64,000 nt of DNA from Algoriphagus taiwanensis (GCF_036245645.1 NZ_BTPE01000009.1:62001-126000), one strand, 5' to 3'. Shown: positions 1-9,198, counted from the stretch's first letter. Numbers and translations: made by a program. Notes: generated by a model not told the origin, from the sequence alone.

Positions 1-1
1 G

Positions 2-55
2 CTGATGAGGGAAGTTTGTCTTTACTTGAATCCGTATTTGCCTAAGCAAAAGTGA
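2..55 (+). CDS. C-terminal end of an upstream gene (partial, unidentified)
   Basis: An open frame enters from the left edge and ends at a TGA at 53-55. Its last residues read LMREVCLYLNPYLPKQK. The stop overlaps the GTG start of the next gene in a GTGA arrangement, a common sign of translational coupling. A second frame (stop at 43-45) is also open at the edge, so the choice rests mainly on the overlap. Too short to assign a family. Confidence 0.3.
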   Translation: MMREVCLYLNPYLPKQK

Positions 56-786
56 AGTCTAAAAACCCGCGTAATTCTAAATTTCAAATTGGCATGTTTC
101 CCCACCTTGTTTCCATCATTTTCTCCTTATTCCTTTTCCTACAGTGCAAAACAGACGAACCCATGGAACTTAAAACCCTAACCTATCTTGCCCTTGGCGA
201 CAGCTATACAATCGGAGAAGGTGTAGAAGAGGAAGAGCGGTATCCTGTTCAATTGGTAAGCCGACTCAATTCTTTGGGAGGACAATATTTCTTTCCTCCG
301 AAGATCATTGCAAAGACTGGATGGACTGTGGATGAATTGGAAACGGGAATTAATGCTGCTGAAACCTCAGCCGAAGGCTATGATTTGGTCACTTTGCTCA
401 TTGGGGTAAACAATCAGTACCGAGGAAGGCCCGTTGCTGACTACGAGAAAGACTTTGAAGCCATGCTTCAGCGGGCTATTGCCTTTGCCCGGGGTAATCA
501 TGAACATGTCGTGGTGCTTTCAATTCCGGACTGGGGAGTGACTGGCTTTGCTAAAGCTAGAAATACCGATCAAGAAAAAGTAGCCGCTGAAATAGATGCC
601 TACAATGCGGCAAAAAAGGCGATCTGCGACAAATATGAGATCACATTTATCGATATTACAGAGGAATACCGGCAAATCGGCGGTCAGGCAGAAATGATGG
701 CCGGAGATCGCTTGCATCCATCCGGACTGGTTTACACCCGCTGGACGGAGAAGCTTTTGGAAGAAGTCAAAAAAATCAATTTCTAA
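52..786 (+). CDS. SGNH/GDSL-family esterase lipoprotein
   Basis: A probable exported SGNH hydrolase acting on ester bonds of an unknown substrate. The nucleophile block reads LALGDSYTIGEG just after the lipoprotein signal. The glycine/asparagine block is seen in LLIGVNNQYRG, and the C-terminal catalytic Asp-His pair in GDRLHPSG. The N-terminus contains a hydrophobic stretch ending in LFLFLQC, a plausible lipobox. The GTG at 52 overlaps the preceding stop and gives a positively charged n-region. An in-frame ATG at 94 (MFPHL) would also give a signal but without lysines, so the start is not settled. The next gene starts 4 bp after the stop, suggesting one transcript. Length (about 240 aa) is normal for the family; substrate cannot be inferred. 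Confidence 0.8.
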   Translation: MKSKNPRNSKFQIGMFPHLVSIIFSLFLFLQCKTDEPMELKTLTYLALGDSYTIGEGVEEEERYPVQLVSRLNSLGGQYFFPPKIIAKTGWTVDELETGINAAETSAEGYDLVTLLIGVNNQYRGRPVADYEKDFEAMLQRAIAFARGNHEHVVVLSIPDWGVTGFAKARNTDQEKVAAEIDAYNAAKKAICDKYEITFIDITEEYRQIGGQAEMMAGDRLHPSGLVYTRWTEKLLEEVKKINF

Positions 787-790
787 TCCT

Positions 791-1492
791 ATGAAGACCT
801 TACTTATTTTCCTCCAGTTCCTAGCTTTAGCCATGGCTTCTTGTACATCTGAAGAAAAAAGTGAGGTCGAAAACACGCTCCCAACAGAAACCTGGTGGAT
901 CAATTCGGCCAAAGTCGATTGCATGGGAGTAGGTCCCATGACCTGTTTTCAAATCCAAAAATCTGAATCAATAGAAAGCGGCAAATGGGAGCTTTTTTAT
1001 GATCAAATCGAGGGCTTCAGCTACGAACCTGGAAACTTATATCGGGTAAAAGTAGAGATTACCGAGAAGCCCAAGCCCATTCCTGCAGATGCCTCTTCCC
1101 TCAGCTACAAACTGGTGGAAGTCCTGAGCAAAGAAGCGGACAAGCGATTGGCCCTGACAAACATCTGGAAAGTGGTCTATGTGGGTAGATTTCAGGATCC
1201 AAAATCCTTTAAAAACGGAAATGCGCTGACATTTGAGTTGAATGTATCGGCCGGCACCTACTTTGGAGAAATGGGTTGCAATACGGTGAGGGGGAGTTTG
1301 GTGGTAGAAGACCAATCGAGAATTACTTTGGGGCCCGGAGCCACCACGATGATGGCCTGTCCGGATATGGAAGTGGAAATCGATATGAAAAAAGCTCTTC
1401 AAAAAATCAGCAAATACAAGTTTGACAAAGGCCTGTTGTATTTTTTGGATGAGGAGGAAAAGACCATGATGATGCTGCAGGCGGTGGATTGA
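791..1492 (+). CDS. Lipoprotein with DUF4377 and META/HslJ-like domains
   Basis: An exported lipoprotein of unknown molecular function. The signal peptide ends at a lipobox (AMASC, Cys18). Residues about 33-110 match the pattern of DUF4377 (WWINSAKVDCMGVGPM, then C-F-Q-I-Q). Residues about 118-233 look like a META/HslJ domain, with the typical GCN-x-x-x-G block followed by TTMMACPDME. In other bacteria META domains occur in heat-shock or stress-related envelope proteins, so an envelope-stress role is only an inference. It follows the SGNH lipoprotein gene by 4 bp and is probably cotranscribed. Nothing is truncated. Confidence 0.75.
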   Translation: MKTLLIFLQFLALAMASCTSEEKSEVENTLPTETWWINSAKVDCMGVGPMTCFQIQKSESIESGKWELFYDQIEGFSYEPGNLYRVKVEITEKPKPIPADASSLSYKLVEVLSKEADKRLALTNIWKVVYVGRFQDPKSFKNGNALTFELNVSAGTYFGEMGCNTVRGSLVVEDQSRITLGPGATTMMACPDMEVEIDMKKALQKISKYKFDKGLLYFLDEEEKTMMMLQAVD

Positions 1493-1600
1493 TTTATTCA
1501 GGATATTTTCAAGCAGAGAATTTGGATAAATCGGGATAGTTAAGGAGTATTTTTTAATTTCACCGATCAAAATTGAACTACCCTTTTTTGCTCCCAATCC

Positions 1601-2212
1601 ATGAAGATCATCTGCATCGGCCGAAACTACGCCGCTCATATCGAAGAACTCAAAAACGAAAAACCCGGAAAACCTGTCGTTTTCCTCAAGCCGGATACGG
1701 CTTTACTGAAAGGCGGCGCACCCTTTTTTCACCCGGATTTTTCTGAAAATATCCATCACGAAGTCGAACTCGTCCTCAAAATCTCCAAGGAAGGCAAATA
1801 CGTTCAGCCTCAGTTTGCCCATCGCTATTTTGAAGAAATCGGCTTGGGTATCGACTTTACCGCCAGAGATCTTCAGGACCAATGCAAAGCCAAAGGTCTA
1901 CCTTGGGAAATTGCAAAAGCATTCAACGGTTCGGCACCGATCGGAGACTTCAAGTCGGTTTCGGATTTTGCTGATCTCAAAGACATCGACTTCCACTTGG
2001 AAATCAATGGAGAACTCAAGCAAAAAGGAAACACCAGCCTGATGCTATTTGATTTTGCCACGATCATTTCCTATGTCTCCCAGTTTTTTACCCTCAAAAA
2101 GGGAGATTTAATCTATACCGGAACCCCGGCTGGAGTCGGTCCCGTAAAAATCGGAGATCACCTCACTGGATTTATCGGAAATGAAAAAATTCTCGATTTT
2201 GAAGTTAAATAA
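1601..2212 (+). CDS. Fumarylacetoacetate hydrolase (FAH) family protein
   Basis: A short single-domain FAH-fold enzyme (203 aa). The family covers hydrolases, decarboxylases and isomerases of 2-oxo acids or acylpyruvates. The start KIICIGRNYAAHIEEL is the classic N-terminus. The divalent-metal ligands are visible as HHEVELVLKI and in GIDFTARDLQ, and the C-terminal TGTPAGVGPVKIGD loop is intact. This short form is common in Bacteroidota and often annotated as an acylpyruvase-like or 5-carboxymethyl-2-hydroxymuconate isomerase-like protein. The exact reaction cannot be chosen from sequence alone. The downstream M23 gene starts about 50 bp after this stop. Confidence 0.85.
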   Translation: MKIICIGRNYAAHIEELKNEKPGKPVVFLKPDTALLKGGAPFFHPDFSENIHHEVELVLKISKEGKYVQPQFAHRYFEEIGLGIDFTARDLQDQCKAKGLPWEIAKAFNGSAPIGDFKSVSDFADLKDIDFHLEINGELKQKGNTSLMLFDFATIISYVSQFFTLKKGDLIYTGTPAGVGPVKIGDHLTGFIGNEKILDFEVK

Positions 2213-2227
2213 GCTTTGTTTGAGTAA

Positions 2228-2256
2228 ACGTCATTGCGGACGCAATGAAGCAATCT
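2228..2256. repeat. Short palindromic interspersed repeat (GTCATTGCG...GAAGCAATCT type)
   Basis: Between the FAH and M23 genes lies an ACGTCATTGCG element with a CGCAATGAAGCAATCT half; ATTGCG and CGCAAT are inverted around two bases. The same sequence signature occurs in a longer version inside hsdM near 59803-59900. Elements of this look are widespread intergenic repeats in Bacteroidota. Here it sits between the FAH stop and the likely M23 start. Confidence 0.55.
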
Positions 2257-2264
2257 TTGAAGTG

Positions 2265-4145
2265 ATGCTAAACAAGCTAAATCTCCTTTTTTTTGTTTTT
2301 GCTCTTTGCCTTGTCCTACCCATTTGTAGTATTGCGCAGCAGATTGAGAAAGGCTATTTCCGCTCTCCGGTCAAACCTGGAGGAAGAAACTACCTTTCCG
2401 GCAACTTCTCCGAGCTCCGGCCCAACCACTTTCATGCGGGTTTGGACTTTAAGTTTGGTGGGGCCGAGGGAGAGCCCATTTACGCTGCGGCAGACGGTTG
2501 GATTCATCGGATCAAGATTTCATCCTTTGGCTACGGAAATGTCATCTATCTTAAGCATCCAAGCGGGCACATCACGCTGTATGGACACCTGAGAAATTTC
2601 GTCCCAAAGCTGCATGACTGGATGGTGGCGAAGATGTATGAGGCCCAGCAAAACGAGCTGGAAATCTACCCTGAAGAGGGAGAATTGCCGGTGAAAAAAG
2701 GGGAACTGATCGCATATGGTGGAAATACCGGAAGCTCCGGTGGCCCACACCTTCACTTTGAAATCCGGGACAGCCTGGATAGGGCCATGGATCCGCTTTT
2801 GGCCGGATTCTCCGAAATCCTGGACAATACCCCTCCCACTCCTCAAAAAATCGCAATTGTCCCATTGGAGCTAGATAGCCGGGTCAATGGAAAATTTCAA
2901 CGGATCGAGCTTACGCCTGTGCTTTCTGGCTCAGAATATCGAATCCCCGAAACCATTCGGGTCACAGGACGAGTTGGCCTAGAAATCCAAAGCTACGACC
3001 GGCTGGATGGAGCCACTAACCAAAATGGCTTTCCCCTTTTTGAAGTGGCCGATGACACGGGCTTGCTTTTTTCCCTTTTGGTGGACAAAATCGACTATAA
3101 TTACACCCGGCAGTTTTTGTTGCACACCCATCAAAACCGCTTCACCAAGCTCTATTTTCAGCCCGAATTGAAGTATGATTACATCAGTCCGGCCGATCCT
3201 GCTACAGGAGTTTTTGAAGTAGGCTCAGGCGAAAAGAAAAACCTCCAAGTTCGGCTCAAAGACACATATCAAAATACACGGATTGTCAAATTGACGCTCA
3301 CCGGAGCGGACTTGGATTCAATTATTTCAGATGGGGCGGCTCCTTCTACCCCGCAAGTCAGCTATTTCCGAAATGTGATGAAGATCAAAGTTCGGCAAAG
3401 TGATAAAGGCGGATTGGCGAAGTATTTCATTGGAAATCAGGAATATGAAATCCTGCCTGCCTATCAGGATGCCCAAAGCCGAACCTACCTGTGGGATCTG
3501 AGATTCGGAATTCCGGAGAAAATTGACCTGTGTTCAGAAGTATATATTCCGGAATTGGTTGGTCATATTCCGATGGGAAAAGAGTATCTGCTCGCCACTT
3601 CCAAGCTTAGTGTGAAAACGGAGGAAAACAGCCTGCTTCAGGATTTATATCTCAGAGCTTCTCATTCAGGACCCTCCAATGCACCCATCCTGAGACTTCA
3701 GGAAACGACAGAATACCTCTGGAATCCCATCGAGTTGGTTTGGGATGTCAGTGGATACACCGGAGACAAAAGTAAAACACACGTTTACCTTCGCTCTCCC
3801 AACGGTTCCCGCTCTTTTGCCGGAGGGGAATGGGAAGGTGGTCAAATCCGCTTCCAAACCAGAAATTTTGGTAGTTTTGCTTTGGCTGAGGATAATGTGA
3901 ATCCCACAATCACTCCCATCCGGGTCAATGCACAAGGCATGAGATTTACCATCAAAGACAACCTGTCCGGAATCCGAAGCTTTGAGGCTTGGGTGGACGG
4001 CCAATGGGTTCTGATGCGCTACGAACACAAGCAGGCCGTAATCTGGTCTGAAACAAAAGATAAACAACCGTTGAAAGGGGCAGTTTTACTTAAAGTCACC
4101 GATATGGCCGGCAATGTAGCCGAGTATCGATCGACCATTCCTTAA
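2265..4145 (+). CDS. Secreted M23 (LytM-type) metallopeptidase
   Basis: A periplasmic or outer-envelope zinc endopeptidase likely cutting peptidoglycan cross-links, or a regulator derived from one. The LytM core is near the N-terminus: HFHAGLDF supplies the first His and Asp, and GGPHLHFEIRD supplies the HxH motif, so all zinc ligands are present. Roughly 430 residues of unknown beta-rich sequence follow. I prefer the ATG at 2265, which gives the signal peptide MLNKLNLLFFVFALC...SIAQQ. An upstream in-frame ATG at 2181 would overlap the FAH gene and read through the repeat at 2228-2256. About 626 aa with the preferred start. Catalytic rather than degenerate, judged by intact ligands. Confidence 0.85.
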   Translation: MLNKLNLLFFVFALCLVLPICSIAQQIEKGYFRSPVKPGGRNYLSGNFSELRPNHFHAGLDFKFGGAEGEPIYAAADGWIHRIKISSFGYGNVIYLKHPSGHITLYGHLRNFVPKLHDWMVAKMYEAQQNELEIYPEEGELPVKKGELIAYGGNTGSSGGPHLHFEIRDSLDRAMDPLLAGFSEILDNTPPTPQKIAIVPLELDSRVNGKFQRIELTPVLSGSEYRIPETIRVTGRVGLEIQSYDRLDGATNQNGFPLFEVADDTGLLFSLLVDKIDYNYTRQFLLHTHQNRFTKLYFQPELKYDYISPADPATGVFEVGSGEKKNLQVRLKDTYQNTRIVKLTLTGADLDSIISDGAAPSTPQVSYFRNVMKIKVRQSDKGGLAKYFIGNQEYEILPAYQDAQSRTYLWDLRFGIPEKIDLCSEVYIPELVGHIPMGKEYLLATSKLSVKTEENSLLQDLYLRASHSGPSNAPILRLQETTEYLWNPIELVWDVSGYTGDKSKTHVYLRSPNGSRSFAGGEWEGGQIRFQTRNFGSFALAEDNVNPTITPIRVNAQGMRFTIKDNLSGIRSFEAWVDGQWVLMRYEHKQAVIWSETKDKQPLKGAVLLKVTDMAGNVAEYRSTIP

Positions 4146-4175
4146 ACATTTGTTCCATTCTAAAATCAAAATTTT

Positions 4176-4625
4176 ATGTCACTAGAAGCAGGCCAAATGG
4201 CCCCCGATTTCGAAGCAAAAATTGAAACAGGCGAAACCATCAAGCTTTCGGATTACCGAGGCAAAAAAGTCGTTCTTTACTTTTACCCAAAAGACGCTAC
4301 TCCGGGCTGCACCGCCCAAGCCTGTAATCTTCGAGACAACTACGATGCGCTGTTGAAAGCAGGCTACGTGGTCTTGGGAATCAGTTCTGATGATGAAAAA
4401 TCCCACAAGAAATTTATTGAAAAGCAAAACCTCCCCTTCCCGCTCATCGCAGATACGGATCTGAAAGTGCATGAAGCTTACGGTACCTGGGTAGAAAAAT
4501 CCATGTATGGTCGAAAGTACATGGGCACTGCAAGAACCACTTTCGTGATTGATGAGGAGGGAAAAATTGCTGAGGTGATCGCCAAAGTCGATACCAAAAA
4601 CCACACTGCTCAAATCCTAAAATAA
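4176..4625 (+). CDS. bcp: Thioredoxin-dependent thiol peroxidase (Bcp/PrxQ-type peroxiredoxin)
   Basis: A cytoplasmic peroxiredoxin that reduces H2O2 and organic peroxides with thioredoxin as electron donor. The active site reads YPKDATPGCTAQAC: the peroxidatic Cys is residue 45 and the likely resolving Cys is residue 50, the spacing of atypical 2-Cys BCP enzymes. The TxxC threonine and a downstream Arg (GTARTTFVID) are present. Length (149 aa) is standard. It precedes the split transketolase genes by 11 bp and may share their transcript, though no functional link is obvious. Confidence 0.92.
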   Translation: MSLEAGQMAPDFEAKIETGETIKLSDYRGKKVVLYFYPKDATPGCTAQACNLRDNYDALLKAGYVVLGISSDDEKSHKKFIEKQNLPFPLIADTDLKVHEAYGTWVEKSMYGRKYMGTARTTFVIDEEGKIAEVIAKVDTKNHTAQILK

Positions 4626-4636
4626 ACCCCCAGCTA

Positions 4637-5488
4637 ATGGAAAAACAATCAATTGAACAACTCCAAAAAATCTGCACACAGCTGCGCAGGGATGTACTGA
4701 GAATGGTGCATGCCGTTCAGTCCGGCCACCCCGGTGCGCCACTTGGCTGCGCCGAATTCTTTGTCGCCCTGTATTTCGACCAGCTCCACCACAATCCTGA
4801 TTTTCAGATGAATGGAGAGGGTGAAGATCTTTTCTTTCTTTCCAACGGGCACCTTTCTGCCGGATGGTACTCCGTCCTTGCCAGAAGTGGATATTTTCCT
4901 GTGGAAGAGCTAAAAACCTTCAGAAAACTTAATTCCAGACTTCAGGGACATCCGGCCACCCACGAACACCTCCCGGGAATTCGAGTAGCTTCCGGCTCTT
5001 TGGGTCAGGGGCTTTCTGTGGCTTTGGGTGCTGCCCAAGCCAAAAAACTCAACGGAGACGACAAACTCGTGTACATCCTGATGGGTGACGGGGAGCTTCA
5101 GGAAGGTCAGGTTTGGGAAGCGGCCATGTATGCAGCACACTATGGAGTGGACAATTTGATTGCCACGGTAGATTACAACGGTCAGCAAATCGACGGTCCG
5201 ACAACCAAAGTGATGGACCTGAAAAATCTGAAAGCCAAATGGGAAGCTTTTGGCTGGGAAGTCATCGAGACGAAAAATGGGAATGACCTAAAGTCAGTCA
5301 TTGAAGGCTTGGAGTTGGCGAAGTCATTGACAGGAAAAGGAAAACCGGTGATGAACTTGCTATACACTGAGATGGGCTATGGTGTGGACTTTATGGTCGG
5401 CACCCACAAATGGCACGGTTCCCCTCCTAACGACGAGCAATTGGCCAAGGCCTTGGGTCAGTTGGAAGAAACCCTCGGTGATTATTGA
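4637..5488 (+). CDS. Transketolase, N-terminal (TPP-binding) subunit
   Basis: The N-terminal half of a split transketolase, moving two-carbon ketol units between sugar phosphates in the pentose phosphate pathway with thiamine diphosphate. The family start region SGHPGAPLGCAEFFVALYF is present. The TPP/Mg motif GDGELQEGQVWEA followed by the distal Asn in DYNGQQ is intact. At 283 aa it holds only the first domain; the remaining domains are the next gene, 24 bp downstream. Such two-gene transketolases are common in Bacteroidota and Gram-positives. Confidence 0.93.
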   Translation: MEKQSIEQLQKICTQLRRDVLRMVHAVQSGHPGAPLGCAEFFVALYFDQLHHNPDFQMNGEGEDLFFLSNGHLSAGWYSVLARSGYFPVEELKTFRKLNSRLQGHPATHEHLPGIRVASGSLGQGLSVALGAAQAKKLNGDDKLVYILMGDGELQEGQVWEAAMYAAHYGVDNLIATVDYNGQQIDGPTTKVMDLKNLKAKWEAFGWEVIETKNGNDLKSVIEGLELAKSLTGKGKPVMNLLYTEMGYGVDFMVGTHKWHGSPPNDEQLAKALGQLEETLGDY

Positions 5489-5512
5489 TTTCCCATTCCA
5501 AAAGACAAGAAG

Positions 5513-6475
5513 ATGAGCTTAGACTTAAAATTTACCTATACTGAAAAAAAAGACACCCGTTCCGGTTTCGGTGACGGTTTCCTTGAAGCGGGAAGAAGAA
5601 ATCCAAACGTGGTAGGCCTTTGTGCCGACTTGATCGGTTCCCTGAAAATGGGTGATTTCCAAAAGGAGTTCCCGGATCGCTTTTTCCAGACCGGAATTGC
5701 CGAGGCCAACATGATTGGCTTGGCAGCAGGGTTGACTTTGGGAGGAAAAATCCCATTCGCAGGCACTTTTGCCAACTTTGCCACCGGTCGTGTCTATGAC
5801 CAAATCCGTCAGTCCGTCGCCTATTCTGACAAAAATGTCAAGATCTGTGCTTCTCACGCCGGTTTGACTTTAGGAGAAGACGGTGCAACCCACCAGATTT
5901 TGGAGGATTTGGGCATGATGAAAATGCTCCCTCACATGACAGTTATTAACCCTTGCGACTACAATCAGACCAAGGCTGCGACTTTAGCGATTGCTGAACA
6001 TGAGGGTCCGGTTTACCTGAGATTTGGACGTCCAAGCTGGCCGATCTTTACTCCTGCCGATCAGAAGTTTGAAATCGGAAAGGCCTGGAAAATGATCGAT
6101 GGAAAAGACGTCACCATTTTCGCCACAGGCCATTTGGTTTGGGAAGCGGTGGTGGCAGAAGCCATGCTTCGTCAGGAAGGAATCCATGCGGAAGTAATCA
6201 ATATCCACACGATCAAGCCTTTGGATGAAGAAGCGATTTTGGAATCGGTGAAGAAGACCGGTTGCGCCGTATCTGCCGAAGAGCATCAGATCAACGGTGG
6301 CTTGGGGGACAGCATCGCTCAGACGCTTGCCCGTCACAATCCCGCTCCTTTGGAGTATGTGGGAGTAAATGACAGCTTCGGCGAGTCAGGAACTCCTACC
6401 CAACTACTTGAAAAATACGGCTTGAATGCTGAAAATATCGTGAAGGCTGCAAAACGAGCTTTAGCGAGGAAGTAA
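5513..6475 (+). CDS. Transketolase, C-terminal (pyrimidine-binding) subunit
   Basis: The second half of the split transketolase. The N-terminal Pyr domain carries the catalytic glutamate in FFQTGIAEANM, which activates the thiamine aminopyrimidine ring. It is followed by the GLTLGEDGATHQ segment, and the C-terminal transketolase domain ends in SFGESGTPTQLLEKYGL. At 320 aa the subunit is full length. It should form a heterotetramer with the preceding gene product. A strong hairpin terminator follows at 6494-6524, so this closes the bcp-transketolase transcript. Confidence 0.93.
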   Translation: MSLDLKFTYTEKKDTRSGFGDGFLEAGRRNPNVVGLCADLIGSLKMGDFQKEFPDRFFQTGIAEANMIGLAAGLTLGGKIPFAGTFANFATGRVYDQIRQSVAYSDKNVKICASHAGLTLGEDGATHQILEDLGMMKMLPHMTVINPCDYNQTKAATLAIAEHEGPVYLRFGRPSWPIFTPADQKFEIGKAWKMIDGKDVTIFATGHLVWEAVVAEAMLRQEGIHAEVINIHTIKPLDEEAILESVKKTGCAVSAEEHQINGGLGDSIAQTLARHNPAPLEYVGVNDSFGESGTPTQLLEKYGLNAENIVKAAKRALARK

Positions 6476-6493
6476 ATCTTACCCTTAGATGTT

Positions 6494-6524
6494 AAACCAC
6501 AGGCCAAAAGTCTGTGGTTTTTTC
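6494..6524 (+). terminator. Rho-independent terminator after the transketolase genes
   Basis: AAACCACAG and CTGTGGTTT form a 9-bp perfect stem around a 9-nt loop, immediately followed by a T-rich run. It lies 18 bp after the transketolase stop codon. Confidence 0.85.
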
Positions 6525-6576
6525 TTTTTACCCCCTTTTTCTTCGTAAATTTTTTATTCACTAAACCAATAAATCC

Positions 6577-6870
6577 ATGCCCAACTTCGAACCCACCTTA
6601 GTCGAAACACTCGAAAACCTCCGAAAAGAAGGTTATACAGAAGACTTCAATATCCGCTTTGACAGCCTGATTTGCGGAAATGTCTGCCTGCTGCCCAATC
6701 AATTTGAAGTTGACAAAACCTTTCGCTTTGAAGGCAACACCAATCCCTCGGATGAGGCCATTCTTTTTGCCATATCCTCTGTTGACGGAGATATCAAAGG
6801 CGTATTGGTCAATTCCTATGGCACCTATGCCGATGAAATGACCAAGGAAATGGTAGATAAACTGCGCTAG
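6577..6870 (+). CDS. Small conserved Bacteroidota protein of unknown function
   Basis: A 97-residue soluble protein without signal or membrane segment. The order is an N-terminal helix (TLVETLENLRKEGYTEDFNI), a Cys-containing strand pair (LICGNVCLLP), a VDKTFRFEGNTNPSDEAILFAISS block, and DIKGVLVNSYGTYAD. I recognise this as a family widely labelled phosphoribosylpyrophosphate synthetase in databases. The length and the absence of PRPP-synthetase motifs make that name untenable, so no function is claimed. It is followed 19 bp later by a GNAT gene. Confidence 0.7.
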   Translation: MPNFEPTLVETLENLRKEGYTEDFNIRFDSLICGNVCLLPNQFEVDKTFRFEGNTNPSDEAILFAISSVDGDIKGVLVNSYGTYADEMTKEMVDKLR

Positions 6871-6889
6871 TTTTCCCTTAATTTCGGGA

Positions 6890-7438
6890 ATGGAAAATCA
6901 GATCCTTCTTTCTAATCAACTACGCCTCATCCGCATACAAAACGAAGATCAACCCAGCCTTTTTGCTCTCATGGACCAGGTCTACAAAGACCCCTATCGC
7001 TATGTTTGGGAGGACGAAGGCGATTGGTATGTAAATCTGATTTACAATCCCCAAACCCTACAAAAGGAACTTTCACGAAGCCGAACGCACTATTTTTTTG
7101 TGGAATGGCGTGAACGAAAAATCGGAATTCTGAAATACGACTTTCCTTTTTCTCCCAGAGAAATCGAAATCCCCAATGCGATGAAGCTTCATCGGCTTTA
7201 TCTGCACAAGGATGCCCATGGACAGGGCATCGCAAAGGCACTTCTGGACCATTGCGAAATCATTGCCAAGCAAAACCATCTGGAGTCCATTTGGCTGGAG
7301 TCCATGGACTGTCAGGTACAGGCCAAACGATTCTATGAGAAAATGGGATTTCAGAAAGTCCTGGCTTACACTCTGGATTTTGAGCGGATTTTTCCAGAAT
7401 ACAGGCAGATTTTGATTTTAAAGAAAGAACTAAAGTAA
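6890..7438 (+). CDS. GNAT-family N-acetyltransferase
   Basis: A cytoplasmic acetyltransferase using acetyl-CoA on an unknown amine. The acetyl-CoA pyrophosphate-binding motif A is clear as LHRLYLHKDAHGQGIAKALL (Q-x-x-G-x-A), with the motif B region SIWLESMDCQVQAKRFYEKMGF after it. Length (182 aa) is typical. The upstream small gene is close enough for cotranscription. Substrates of GNAT proteins cannot be predicted from these motifs. Confidence 0.85.
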   Translation: MENQILLSNQLRLIRIQNEDQPSLFALMDQVYKDPYRYVWEDEGDWYVNLIYNPQTLQKELSRSRTHYFFVEWRERKIGILKYDFPFSPREIEIPNAMKLHRLYLHKDAHGQGIAKALLDHCEIIAKQNHLESIWLESMDCQVQAKRFYEKMGFQKVLAYTLDFERIFPEYRQILILKKELK

Positions 7439-7496
7439 ACCCTAGGCTTTTCCTGCATTTTTCTATATTGAGCCTAAGTAATTTAAACTGAGCTTC

Positions 7497-9053
7497 ATGA
7501 ATCGGATTTTTCAATTTCTGTCTATTGGTTTGATTGGAAGTATTTTCATCTCCTGTCAAAAAGGGAACACTTCTCAGAGTAAATACCAATCTGCTGATTT
7601 GAATCCCATGACCAATTTGATGAATTCTACTCAAGAGGAAAGTGGGGAATTAGTCGGCGTCTACTTTATGCCCTCCTGGAATACCTCCCCCGATCCCAAT
7701 GTGGATCGGGATAGTTTTTGGTCCTGTCTTCAGGATCCCAAAAACTGCGCTAGTCTTCAGAATTCAGGGATTTGGGGACCCAAAGGGAGAATCTACAATG
7801 CCCGGTTTCCCTATGAGGGACCCTATCTTGACCGCAAACCCATCAAAGATCTGAAAGGGTTCTACAAAAGAACCGATCCCGAAGTAGCCCGCAAGCAACT
7901 TCAGTACATGAAGGAGTACGGGATTGATTTCTTCGCCTACGATTGGTTTTTTGGAAGGCATTACTACTACCATCTTTACTTTGGCCCCCAATCAAAAATC
8001 TACTATCCTCAAGGCTGGAAGATCGATCCCAATCGGGATGGGCGGGTGGCCGTTCCTGGTTTGATCGAATGGGGAGACCAGTTGGAAGTGTTGCTTGCTG
8101 AGAATGCTAAGCTACCCAAGGAAAAGCAGATGAAGTTTGCTATCAACTGGTGTGACGATAGCCATGAGCGCTGGATGCTGTGGCTGAAAGTGGGCGCACC
8201 GGATGAATTGGCCCGAAAAGCGAATTACGAAGGCGAAAAGCCGAATAAGGAACTCTACCTGAAAGTCCATGAAAAAATCACCCAACTCTGGATCGATCAG
8301 TATTTCAGCCGGGGAGATTACCTGAAGGATGATGAGGGTCGTCCTGTGGTCTATTTCTACTTTCCTCAGGATGCAGAATCCCGTGCAGCCTTTTATGGCT
8401 TGACATTGAAAGACCTGCTAGATCTTTCCCAGGCCACCGCCAAAAAAGCCAAACTCCCCGGGATCAAATTTATCGCAGTGACTGCAGGTCCTATGCTCGA
8501 GCGGGAAAGAACCTACGGCCTCCCTACCCTGTGGAAAGCCAAAAATCCGGCACGGCCGTGGGAAGGCGGAGAATATCAGAAGAAAATGCTTCTGCAGGAA
8601 TATGTCCCCCGGCTCAAATCCATGGGTTTTGAAGGGATGACCGCGTATGTCTATCACAATTTCATGGACAAAGACAATCGGTCCTATGCAGATATGCGGG
8701 AAACCTACCGTGGGCATTGGAAAATGTGGAGTGAAAAGTTTGCTGCCGATCCAGATTTCGAGTATCAGGTGCCCGTGGCAATGGGTTGGGATATGCGTCC
8801 GGCAGGTGGCACTTGGCCTCAGCAGACGGGTTTTCCTTCAGAGCCCTACAAAGACCGGGTCCACAGCGACAAATCCACATTCACAGCCAAACTGAAAGAA
8901 GCTCAGCAGGTCTCGAGAAAATATCGCTCTACCAATGGCAACACTGTCATGATCTGCTGCTGGAATGAGTACCTAGAAGGCAACTATATCGAGCCTACCG
9001 AGGGGCATGGATTCGATTATCTGGAATCGATCCGGGAGGTTTTTGAGCAGTGA
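7497..9053 (+). CDS. Lipoprotein with GH99/WbsX-like glycoside hydrolase fold
   Basis: A probable outer-membrane lipoprotein acting on glycans. The signal peptide ends at FISC (Cys20). The body begins GVYFMPSWN and ends with CCWNEYLEGNYIEPTEGHGFDYLESI, which matches the WNEW-x-EG-x-x-x-EP signature of the WbsX / glycoside hydrolase family 99-like proteins. Glu residues in WNEYLEGNYIEP are candidate active-site residues by analogy. Length (518 aa) exceeds the usual WbsX domain because of insertions around residues 190-320. No SusC/SusD partner or other carbohydrate genes are adjacent, so the substrate is unknown. Secreted lipoprotein versions are less usual than cytoplasmic WbsX proteins of O-antigen clusters. 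Confidence 0.65.
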   Translation: MNRIFQFLSIGLIGSIFISCQKGNTSQSKYQSADLNPMTNLMNSTQEESGELVGVYFMPSWNTSPDPNVDRDSFWSCLQDPKNCASLQNSGIWGPKGRIYNARFPYEGPYLDRKPIKDLKGFYKRTDPEVARKQLQYMKEYGIDFFAYDWFFGRHYYYHLYFGPQSKIYYPQGWKIDPNRDGRVAVPGLIEWGDQLEVLLAENAKLPKEKQMKFAINWCDDSHERWMLWLKVGAPDELARKANYEGEKPNKELYLKVHEKITQLWIDQYFSRGDYLKDDEGRPVVYFYFPQDAESRAAFYGLTLKDLLDLSQATAKKAKLPGIKFIAVTAGPMLERERTYGLPTLWKAKNPARPWEGGEYQKKMLLQEYVPRLKSMGFEGMTAYVYHNFMDKDNRSYADMRETYRGHWKMWSEKFAADPDFEYQVPVAMGWDMRPAGGTWPQQTGFPSEPYKDRVHSDKSTFTAKLKEAQQVSRKYRSTNGNTVMICCWNEYLEGNYIEPTEGHGFDYLESIREVFEQ

Positions 9054-9198
9054 TTCCTTATTGAAAATCGAGGTATCAACTTGAACCGATTTACTTCAAA
9101 TTTTCACTTTATCCTTAGGAGGGCAAGTCAAAATTGATCAAACCCTTCCAAAATCCGAGGATTTTAGCTAAATCAAGGAGTCCAAATAACTTTAGTCC

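Noticed and set aside
2181..2264. 28-codon N-terminal extension of the M23 peptidase
   Set aside because: It overlaps the FAH gene and translates a palindromic repeat, and would bury the signal peptide that starts at 2265.
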